Source: CAYYDH01 sp964470615
GTDB lineage: Bacteria; Patescibacteriota; Minisyncoccia; Minisyncoccales; GWA2-38-27
Reading direction: 5' to 3'
Length of the DNA: 14,210 nt
Assembly (NCBI GenBank): GCA_964470615.1
Contig: CAYYDH010000013.1
Location: 1-14,210 of the forward strand
Part shown: positions 5,879-10,430 of the stretch, piece after piece
Layout of the letters: the number at the start of each line of letters is the position of its first letter
Numbering within the stretch: the stretch's first letter is position 1
Program-made: the position numbers and the translations under genes
Notes under the pieces: model-generated
Seen by the model: only the letters and a program-made list of their open reading frames with translations
Told to the model about the DNA's origin: nothing
The model's database searches: none

Positions 5879-7156
5879 TCAAAACAATGTTTCTTGTTTT
5901 GATGATTTCTTCTGCTCGTTTTCTTCGAAAACTTTGATTTTACCGAAAACGCCATCGTAGCCAGGCTCAATCGTAACTCTTCCGTCTCTAACCCTGATTA
6001 TCCCCTCAACAATCTCTGGCCTAGTAACACCACTTAAAACATGAGCAGGGGTATTTAACAAAATCTCAAATTCGTTGCCAACTTTTTCTATCAGATTTTG
6101 GTATTCTTTGGCAACTTGCTTTGTGCCGGGAAGATGGCCTACAGCAGAAGCAATTATCTCTGCTAAGGGGATAAGGTTCTTGAAGGGAATGGCGTTAGCG
6201 GGCTTGACGCCTTCTGGCCGATCGGCCAGTTCTTCCACCCTGTTTAAAACTCCTATCACCAGCGGCTTTCCGCAAACTGGACAAATATTGTTGTATTTTC
6301 TAGATTCAGCTGGCGAGGTTCTAATGCCGCAAAGACGATGGCCATCGTAATGGTATTTTCCCTCCTCAGGAAAAAATTCAATGGTAGAAAGAAACTCCTT
6401 CGGGTTTTTTGATTTTATGGTTTCAATGATTTTAAAATAATCAACCTCTGTATCAAAATAATTTGCTTCGCGGCCGATCTTTGCCGGACTGTGCGCGTCT
6501 GAAGAGCTTATCAAAGAGATCTTGTCCAGGGCAGACAACCTCCAATTCATGGCTGGGTCTGAAGAAAGTCCTGTTTCGACAGCAAAAATATGTTTTGAAT
6601 ATTCTTCAAAGCACTCCTCGATTGAATCAAAGCCAGACTTTGAGCCGAAAATAGAAAACCAGGGAGTCCAAATGTGGGCCGGTACTACTAGACAGTCTTT
6701 AGAAATGCTGAGAATAATCTTTGCTAACTCTTTTGCGTCAAGTCCAAAAATGGGTCGGCCGTCAGATTTCAAATTCCCCACCCAGCCAAGCTGAACATTG
6801 ATTTTCTCACAAACCTCCAGGGAAGGAGAGAATATCAAAATATGGATTTTTCTTACCCGGTTGCCCTTAGAATAAATGCAGCTGACTTCTGAGGTTAAAA
6901 TAAAGCGGGTTTCGTCATCGCGCTCCCCGCGCGCTAAAGAACAAAGCGAGGGCTTCTTCAGCTTATACAGCCCTTTTTCTGCGGGTTCCAACTCTTCTTT
7001 CAGGCCCTTGAACCAAAGAGGATGAGTAAAATCTCCTGTACCTAAAACTTTTATGCCTTTTATCTTGGCCCATTTATTCAAGTGTTCTAGATCCATATCC
7101 TTACTGGTGGCTCTAGAATATTTTGAATGTATATGGAAATCAGCAAAAAATTTCAT
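5879..7156 (-). CDS. Endonuclease Q-like PHP protein with a C-terminal clamp-binding-like motif
   Basis: The 425-aa protein matches the endonuclease Q family (TIGR00375, often mislabelled UvrD helicase). EndoQ nicks DNA 5' of deaminated bases such as uracil and hypoxanthine. The PHP domain (1-250) has D6/H8/H10 (ADFHIHSKYS), D42/H45 (GTGDFTHP), E90, H161 (VPAHIWTPW) and D220/H222 (SSDAHS). A zinc-binding region follows with H273, C276, C292 and C295 (GHRLCG; CPVCGK), then a helical C-terminal domain (300-410) with RPEIVEGIIRVRDGRV. The last five residues, QETLF (421-425), resemble the bacterial beta-clamp pentapeptide (QLxLF) at the place where archaeal EndoQ has a PCNA-binding motif. All catalytic positions look intact. 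It lies in the same minus-strand block as ligA. Family assignment is strong; the substrate is inferred. Confidence 0.88.
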   Translation of the reverse strand: MKFFADFHIHSKYSRATSKDMDLEHLNKWAKIKGIKVLGTGDFTHPLWFKGLKEELEPAEKGLYKLKKPSLCSLARGERDDETRFILTSEVSCIYSKGNRVRKIHILIFSPSLEVCEKINVQLGWVGNLKSDGRPIFGLDAKELAKIILSISKDCLVVPAHIWTPWFSIFGSKSGFDSIEECFEEYSKHIFAVETGLSSDPAMNWRLSALDKISLISSSDAHSPAKIGREANYFDTEVDYFKIIETIKSKNPKEFLSTIEFFPEEGKYHYDGHRLCGIRTSPAESRKYNNICPVCGKPLVIGVLNRVEELADRPEGVKPANAIPFKNLIPLAEIIASAVGHLPGTKQVAKEYQNLIEKVGNEFEILLNTPAHVLSGVTRPEIVEGIIRVRDGRVTIEPGYDGVFGKIKVFEENEQKKSSKQETLF

Positions 7157-7207
7157 AAGAATTAAACAACGTTTTCATCTTACCACTTATACAACTAGCT
7201 TTAAACC

Positions 7208-7235
7208 TTGACAGAGATGCTTGCATCCCTATAAT
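7208..7235 (+). promoter_or_regulatory. Consensus promoter of the acidic microprotein unit
   Basis: TTGACA and TATAAT match the consensus at all twelve positions, with 16 bp between them. Transcription would start near 7242, about 48 nt before the ATG at 7290, with a purine-rich leader. Confidence 0.75.
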
Positions 7236-7289
7236 AATGATAACAGAGAAAAATAAAGGTCGAAAAGAAAAAAGACAAAAAAAGAAACC

Positions 7290-7445
7290 ATGGTTGAAGA
7301 AAAATTGTATAAATTTTTCGAAGGCAGCGACGTGGACTCGGCCGAAGAAAATATGGATATAGAAGATATTGACACGGATTTAGATGAAGAAGACGCCGAC
7401 GAAGATGACATTAAAGACGACGAAGAAGATTCTGACGGAGAATAG
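7290..7445 (+). CDS. Very acidic 51-aa protein, function unknown
   Basis: The ORF runs from ATG 7290 to TAG 7443-7445; an in-frame TAA at 7254-7256 excludes a longer form from any ATG. The protein begins VEEKLYKFFEGSDVD and continues with almost uninterrupted Asp/Glu (for example DIDTDLDEEDADEDD). I count 27 acidic and 3 Lys residues in 51, with no Cys and almost no hydrophobic core beyond residues 6-10. It lies alone on the plus strand between two minus-strand genes, yet has a consensus promoter (7208-7235) and a perfect terminator (7465-7491), which argues for a real transcript. The tail should be disordered; binding to basic proteins or metal, or DNA mimicry, is speculation. The transcript could instead act as RNA. 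Confidence 0.65.
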   Translation: MVEEKLYKFFEGSDVDSAEENMDIEDIDTDLDEEDADEDDIKDDEEDSDGE

Positions 7446-7464
7446 GACGATTTTTTAGAAATAT

Positions 7465-7491
7465 AAAAATCCCGCTTACGGCGGGATTTTT
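7465..7491. terminator. Bidirectional terminator
   Basis: An 11-bp perfect stem, AAAAATCCCGC/GCGGGATTTTT, has loop TTACG. The A/T arms provide a U-tract in both directions. It ends the plus-strand acidic gene (stop 7445) and the minus-strand nuclease operon (stop 7493). Confidence 0.88.
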
Positions 7492-7492
7492 G

Positions 7493-8245
7493 TTACTTAT
7501 CGAATTTCTTCACTGCCTCCCTGTACCTACAATAATCACAGCCCTCTGACATCTGAGGAATACTGTCCTGCATCAGACATTTATGAGCATCAATAATGGT
7601 TTTTTCTACCCAACCGTCGTCTCCCTTATATGGCAATATCTTAACGTCAAACTCCAGCTTGCCGTCAAAAGCCTCTTTATCAAAATCGCCGTTGCAATAA
7701 ACAAAATAGCCTGTGTCGTTCACCTTGAAACCATTCTTTCGAAAAAGCCATTGATACACTTCCATCTGCCGCTTGTAGCTGTCTTTCCACTCCTCATCTA
7801 GGGTTATTTCCCCGCTTTTTGCCGTAGCCTTATAATCCACGATACTAATCTCGTTATCTTTATCAACCCAAATATCATCAATACCTCCGCCAACGATCAA
7901 ATTAGTTTCTGTATGCAGATATTTGATACCCCTTCGACGAGCATCCCGCCATTCGTCCATCTTTTCGTGCTGAAAGGGCACTAAATTAAGACCATAGGCC
8001 TTCATTAAAGGATGCTGCGTACCAGCTGCCCGGTGAATATCAAACTCCTTTTTAAGAAGAAGATCAACGGCGTTGTTCAAACTAAAGGGAAACCCAGGAG
8101 GCCTGGCGACTCCCAATCTGCGATCTAAATAAAAACAGCGGGGACAACTTAAAAAAAGATCTATCTTTGTTCGACTTAACCTAAAGGACGCTTTTGACCC
8201 TGGGACAAAAAAACTTGAAGAGTTTGGGTTATAAAAATTAGACAT
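7493..8245 (-). CDS. PD-(D/E)XK superfamily nuclease (RecB/Cas4-like) with four cysteines
   Basis: The 250-aa protein has the order of motifs expected for a RecB/Cas4-type nuclease: GGGIDDIWVDKDNEISIVDYKAT (119-141), shown here as D123/D124, then D137 and K139 as the D-x-K pair, followed by Q160 and Y164 (RQMEVYQW, the QxxxY motif). C34/C37 (LSCPRCFYLDRR) near the N-terminus and C236/C239 (GCDYCRYRE) near the C-terminus could bind an Fe-S cluster or zinc, as in Cas4/AddB, although the CxxC plus CxxC spacing differs from the Cas4 one-plus-three pattern. No cas genes or CRISPR repeats are nearby, so a repair or DNA-processing role is more likely than adaptation. It starts 6 bp after the small membrane protein, so the two are translationally linked. 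Confidence 0.85.
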   Translation of the reverse strand: MSNFYNPNSSSFFVPGSKASFRLSRTKIDLFLSCPRCFYLDRRLGVARPPGFPFSLNNAVDLLLKKEFDIHRAAGTQHPLMKAYGLNLVPFQHEKMDEWRDARRRGIKYLHTETNLIVGGGIDDIWVDKDNEISIVDYKATAKSGEITLDEEWKDSYKRQMEVYQWLFRKNGFKVNDTGYFVYCNGDFDKEAFDGKLEFDVKILPYKGDDGWVEKTIIDAHKCLMQDSIPQMSEGCDYCRYREAVKKFDK

Positions 8246-8251
8246 ATAAGT

Positions 8252-8566
8252 TTAATTATCTTCCCCTGAATAAAGCGATGATTTCTTAATAATAATCTTA
8301 TAAATATTCTCTAGAAAATCGCCGCCAGCATAACCGATAACGAAAGATAAGGCTGGCGGAAAACCCGAAGCCCCTAAGAATTTGACTCCTGTTTCTTTTA
8401 TGGCCAGCGCGGCTAAAAGACCGATGGATCCTGAAACAAACATCATGCCAATAAAATAAGGCAATTGAAACTTGACGTTTTTATACGAAAACTGGTGCTT
8501 CACAAACCCGACCAAGCCCCTTACCACCCCTCCGCCGAAACCAGCGATAATAATTGCAATATACAT
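8252..8566 (-). CDS. Small glycine-rich membrane protein, three predicted TM segments (holin-like pattern)
   Basis: The 104-aa hydrophobic protein has predicted membrane segments at about 2-21 (IAIIIAGFGGGVVRGLVGF), 36-56 and 69-86 (PPALSFVIGYAGGDFLENIY), with a short charged C-terminus (KKSSLYSGEDN). The final GYAGGDFLENIYK resembles the last segment of small phage holins, but no endolysin or phage gene is present, so lysis is not supported. It sits between the 35-aa basic ORF (13 bp upstream) and the nuclease gene (6 bp downstream). Function unknown. Confidence 0.75.
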   Translation of the reverse strand: MYIAIIIAGFGGGVVRGLVGFVKHQFSYKNVKFQLPYFIGMMFVSGSIGLLAALAIKETGVKFLGASGFPPALSFVIGYAGGDFLENIYKIIIKKSSLYSGEDN

Positions 8567-8579
8567 ATTTTGAACCAGC

Positions 8580-8687
8580 TTAGCGACGTTTTTTACCCGT
8601 CACCCGCCGGTGTTCTAATCTTTTAGCTAAGCCCCATTGATAACGGATAAGGGGCTTTTTAATGCTCGGCTTTATACTTTTTTTCAT
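8580..8687 (-). CDS. Basic 35-aa ORF, function unknown
   Basis: ATG 8687-8685 to TAA 8582-8580 encodes 35 residues beginning MKKSIKPSIKKPLIRYQWGL and ending EHRRVTGKKRR. It has 14 Lys/Arg and a single Glu, so it would bind nucleic acid or membranes if made. It heads the membrane protein-nuclease operon, and a TGATAAAAT box at 8696-8704 would start transcription only about 2 nt before the ATG. An inverted repeat (8629-8635/8651-8657, AAGCCCC/GGGGCTT) lies inside the ORF. Its short length leaves chance possible. Confidence 0.45.
   Translation of the reverse strand: MKKSIKPSIKKPLIRYQWGLAKRLEHRRVTGKKRR
8629..8660. repeat. Inverted repeat AAGCCCC/GGGGCTT with a plus-strand T-tract
   Basis: A 7-bp stem with a 15-nt loop is followed on the plus strand by TTT. 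It resembles a plus-strand terminator, but no plus-strand gene precedes it. In the minus-strand transcript it would form a hairpin inside the 35-aa ORF. Confidence 0.4.
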
Positions 8688-8695
8688 AATGTATT

Positions 8696-8725
8696 ATTTT
8701 ATCATTTCCCTTGATTTTAGGGAAA
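8696..8725 (-). promoter_or_regulatory. Extended -10 box with adjoining dyad upstream of the basic ORF
   Basis: TGATAAAAT (minus strand, 8704-8696) is directly preceded by the inverted repeat TTTCCCT-N7-AGGGAAA (8725-8705). The dyad covers the -15 to -35 region, where a repressor site or a hairpin-forming 3' end of the previous gene could lie. The -35 is poor (TTCCCT). Confidence 0.4.
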
Positions 8726-8747
8726 CAAAAAACGGGCTCAAGCCCGT
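8725..8747 (-). terminator. Terminator of the winged-helix-like gene
   Basis: ACGGGC-TTGA-GCCCGT is followed on the minus strand by TTTTTTG, 6 bp after the TAG stop at 8754-8756. Confidence 0.82.
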
Positions 8748-8753
8748 AAAACA

Positions 8754-9080
8754 CTACAGCAACTTTCTCTGTCTAAATATTTTAGTTAAAGACTGGGCGA
8801 TTTTTTCTCCGGCTGGACTTAAGGCAAAAAAAGCATCAGGCGCTCCGTTTATTGTCCTCTGGGCGCGCAATGCCCTCAAAGGCCTGTCCAGCTTGCGAGC
8901 ATCAGGCCATTTCTTCAACCGAGAAAAAGAGAAAGTTTTGGGAAATAAATCGAAGCATTCTTGGACTAATGCTTCGAAGTCGCATTTTTTACTCCTCTCA
9001 ACGACTGAAAAAATGCTGAAAACAATGAGATTGTCTATTGGAACCGTTTTGTATAAATCTTCGTCAAAAGCCTTTTTCAT
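8754..9080 (-). CDS. Winged-helix-like protein of unknown function
   Basis: From ATG 9080 the product is 108 aa (MKKAFDEDLYKTVPIDNLIV...). An in-frame ATG at 9155 would add 25 residues, but that segment overlaps the 30-aa membrane peptide by 61 bp and reads like its shifted frame, so the shorter form is preferred. Residues 16-30 (DNLIVFSIFSVVERS) form a helix, then FEALVQECFDLFPKTFSFSR (35-54), RPLRALRAQRTING (67-80) and AFFALSPAGEKIA (83-95) give the helix-helix-wing order of a winged-helix domain, with FFALSPAGE as the usual beta wing. DNA binding is inferred. It is the second gene of a short unit with a consensus promoter at 9220-9248. Confidence 0.65.
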   Translation of the reverse strand: MKKAFDEDLYKTVPIDNLIVFSIFSVVERSKKCDFEALVQECFDLFPKTFSFSRLKKWPDARKLDRPLRALRAQRTINGAPDAFFALSPAGEKIAQSLTKIFRQRKLL

Positions 9081-9094
9081 GGTTGTCAAGCCAT

Positions 9095-9187
9095 TTATAG
9101 GTAATTCGGCAAAACGTTGACGAACAAATACCAGAATAAAAAGGTGATAAAACAAACAACGGTTAAAATATCTAATAATTTAATCAT
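9095..9187 (-). CDS. 30-aa single-pass membrane peptide
   Basis: ATG 9187-9185 to TAA 9097-9095 encodes MIKLLDILTVVCFITFLFWY plus ten more residues ending VLPNYL. Almost the whole length is hydrophobic, with one Lys and one Asp near the N-terminus. It is the first ORF after a consensus promoter (start of transcription near 9213) and ends 14 bp before the winged-helix-like gene. No Shine-Dalgarno is visible. A small membrane peptide or toxin-like peptide is possible; coding is not proven. Confidence 0.45.
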   Translation of the reverse strand: MIKLLDILTVVCFITFLFWYLFVNVLPNYL

Positions 9188-9219
9188 ATTTAATCAATTA
9201 ATAGGTGATTATGCCTACA

Positions 9220-9248
9220 ATTATATAATATATATATTCTTTTGTCAA
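9220..9248 (-). promoter_or_regulatory. Consensus promoter of the membrane peptide/winged-helix unit
   Basis: TTGACA, 17 bp, TATAAT on the minus strand, matching the sigma-70 consensus at all twelve positions and optimal spacing. The -35 starts only six bases after the stop of the MgtC gene, with no terminator between. Confidence 0.75.
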
Positions 9249-9254
9249 TAGTAG

Positions 9255-9698
9255 CTACTTCTTGTTCAAAAGACGCTTTTCTATCTCTCCGTAAACCACC
9301 AAAACAAAAATCGTGAAAATAGTTCCTAAAAAGGCAAGCAAGAAAAGCTTTAATCCTACTGCCACACCGATTGCTGCTGCTGTCCACAGCCCGGCAGCCG
9401 TTGTCAGCCCTTCTGTTCTAAACTCCCGGTGGACGATTACTCCCCCTCCTATAAAACCAATACCAGTAGCTACGGCTAGTATTATCCGGGATGGGTCAAA
9501 GCCAATACCGGGTTGGCCAACAAAAAACTTAAAAACTTCAAAAGAAAGAATAGTGAAAAGACAAGATCCTAAAGCAACTAAAGTATAGGTTTGAAGGCCA
9601 GCCTCTTTTCCTTTACGCTCTCTTTCCAACCCGATGGCTCCGCCGAACAAAAGAGCGGCTATCAACTGTAAAACTATTTGGATTTGGGGGTTATCCAT
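9255..9698 (-). CDS. MgtC/SapB family membrane protein
   Basis: The 147-aa protein is the membrane domain of the MgtC/SapB family alone. Typical motifs are LLFGGAIGLERERKGKEAGLQTYTLVALGSCLFTI (17-50; GLERE and AGL.T), ILAVATGIGFIGGGVIV (73-89) and EGLTTAAGLWTAAAIGVAVG (96-115). About four or five membrane segments are predicted. It lacks the C-terminal ACT-like domain of Salmonella MgtC. In pathogens MgtC affects Mg2+ limitation responses and the F-ATPase; its role in a reduced-genome bacterium is unknown. It lies 30 bp after the elongation-factor-like gene and is probably co-transcribed. Confidence 0.9.
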   Translation of the reverse strand: MDNPQIQIVLQLIAALLFGGAIGLERERKGKEAGLQTYTLVALGSCLFTILSFEVFKFFVGQPGIGFDPSRIILAVATGIGFIGGGVIVHREFRTEGLTTAAGLWTAAAIGVAVGLKLFLLAFLGTIFTIFVLVVYGEIEKRLLNKK

Positions 9699-9728
9699 AT
9701 ATTAAAATAGCTTTCCTAAGAAAACGAC

Positions 9729-10004
9729 TTAGGCCTTGTACACCTTATACCCTTCTCTGACCCTTTCGCCCACTCTCAAGCCGACTTCATCTCCTTTTTT
9801 GGCTTTTTCTATTTTCTTGTGATCAACTTCCATCGAATCAACGGCTTGGTCAAAATCAGTCTCTTCTCCTCCGACAATCCTGATTGTATCGCCAACCGAA
9901 AGACCAGCTGAAAGTTTTATCACTGCTACGCCGATATTTGAAAAATAATGAACAACTGCTCCGATCAAGTCCTTTTCCATTATTTTTTTAGCTTCTTCTG
10001 CCAT
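9729..10004 (-). CDS. Translation elongation factor-like protein (single beta-barrel)
   Basis: The 91-aa protein resembles domain 2 of translational GTPases standing alone, without a GTPase domain. It has IGAVVHYFSNIGVAVIKL (14-31), LSVGDTIRIVG (35-45), QAVDSMEVDHKKIEKAKKGD (53-72) and VGLRVGERVREGYKVYK (74-90), the typical order of barrel strands seen in EF-Tu domain 2 and in the U32-peptidase C-terminal barrel. Such proteins are found in archaea and CPR; their role is unknown. Transcribed with the MgtC gene from the extended -10 promoter at 10054-10062. Confidence 0.8.
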   Translation of the reverse strand: MAEEAKKIMEKDLIGAVVHYFSNIGVAVIKLSAGLSVGDTIRIVGGEETDFDQAVDSMEVDHKKIEKAKKGDEVGLRVGERVREGYKVYKA

Positions 10005-10053
10005 GGTTTTTATTAGTTTGTCTATTAAAACGACCTTTTTAACGTCTAATATA

Positions 10054-10062
10054 ATTATAGCA
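10054..10062 (-). promoter_or_regulatory. Extended -10 promoter of the elongation-factor-like gene
   Basis: TGCTATAAT on the minus strand, identical to the box before the HTH gene. Transcription would begin near 10047, giving a leader of about 43 nt. Confidence 0.6.
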
Positions 10063-10072
10063 AAAAGCGCCC

Positions 10073-10231
10073 AAAATTAAAAACTCCCGTAAAGGAGCTA
10101 TTTGAGGGGGACGGAATTTAGCGAACTCGGTTGGATCTTGGGCCAGCATTGGACTTTGCCAGGAGCGCTCTTTTAACCTCCTTCATTAAATTCCGCTGTC
10201 CTTTGAGAATTTAATCCCGCACCCCCTCAAC
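10073..10231 (-). ncRNA. Independent structured ncRNA of about 159 nt, class unknown (6S-like possible)
   Basis: The stretch has no ORF but forms a complete RNA gene on the minus strand. A promoter TTGACA-N16-TATCAT (10236-10263) places the start at about 10229-10231, exactly where a perfect 9-bp closing stem begins (TTGAGGGGG, 10230-10222, with CCCCCTCAA, 10110-10102). A terminator hairpin with U-tract follows (10099-10074). Inside, the segment at 10195-10185 can pair either with 10215-10207 (ATTAAATTC/GAATTTAAT) or with 10120-10112 (CGGAATTTA/TAAATTCCG), 9 bp each. The long closed rod and size suggest 6S RNA, but sequence alone does not prove it. The SRP RNA core (GGAA tetraloop with GGAAGCAG) and the RNase P and tmRNA signatures are absent. 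Confidence 0.65.
10074..10099 (-). terminator. Terminator of the structured ncRNA
   Basis: AGCTCC-TTTACG-GGAGTT (6 bp including one G-U pair) followed on the minus strand by TTTAATTTT, directly after the closing stem of the RNA. Confidence 0.7.
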
Positions 10232-10235
10232 TACA

Positions 10236-10263
10236 ATGATAATTTAATAAAAACGAATGTCAA
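10236..10263 (-). promoter_or_regulatory. Promoter of the structured ncRNA
   Basis: TTGACA, 16 bp, TATCAT on the minus strand (eleven of twelve consensus bases). It begins 9 bases after the end of tRNA-Arg(CCU). Confidence 0.7.
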
Positions 10264-10272
10264 GAAACTTTG

Positions 10273-10344
10273 TGTCCCTGGGAGGAATTGAACCCCCATC
10301 TAGAGCTTAGGAGTCTCTTGTTCTATCCGTTGAACTACAGGGAC
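10273..10344 (-). tRNA. tRNA-Arg (anticodon CCU)
   Basis: The 72-nt cloverleaf has acceptor GTCCCTG/CAGGGAC, D-stem GTTC/GAAC with GG in the loop, anticodon loop CTCCTAA (anticodon CCT), and T-arm GGGGG-TTCAATT-CCTCC. Discriminator A73; CCA is not encoded (ACACAAAG follows). The anticodon stem AGAGA/GCTCT has an A-G mismatch at 31-39, next to the loop. CCU reads AGG. Confidence 0.93.
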
Positions 10345-10358
10345 GTTATCATTTACTC

Positions 10359-10387
10359 ACCCTATCAAATGTTTTACTTGTTTTCAA
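10359..10387 (-). promoter_or_regulatory. Probable promoter of tRNA-Arg(CCU)
   Basis: TTGAAA, 17 bp, TAGGGT preceded by TGA (minus strand). It overlaps the htrA promoter on the other strand, so the two could compete for polymerase. Confidence 0.4.
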
Positions 10388-10402
10388 TATAAATGATATA
10401 AT
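10373..10402 (+). promoter_or_regulatory. Promoter of htrA
   Basis: TTTACT, 18 bp, TATAAT with a TGA extension directly before the -10. The start near 10409 leaves a leader of about 22 nt without a strong Shine-Dalgarno (AAAGAACTCC before ATG). Confidence 0.6.
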
Positions 10403-10430
10403 TGATTTAATAATAAAATTAAAGAACTCC

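Noticed and set aside
7229..7411. Minus-strand Ser-rich ORF of 60 codons
   Set aside because: It is the complement of the Asp/Glu-rich plus-strand frame, which has a consensus promoter and terminator; the Ser/Ser-Ser repeats follow from the GAN codons.
8252..8566. Phage lysis cassette or prophage remnant
   Set aside because: Only the holin-like pattern of one small protein; no endolysin, integrase, structural genes or attachment sites are seen.
9081..9155. Longer start of the winged-helix-like protein (adds 25 residues)
   Set aside because: The added part is largely the shifted frame of the 30-aa membrane peptide, and it lies in front of a start that fits the operon spacing better.
10073..10231. 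SRP (4.5S) RNA, RNase P RNA, tmRNA or riboswitch identity
   Set aside because: None of the conserved core sequences is present on either strand, and the RNA has its own promoter and terminator instead of leading into the next gene; class left open.
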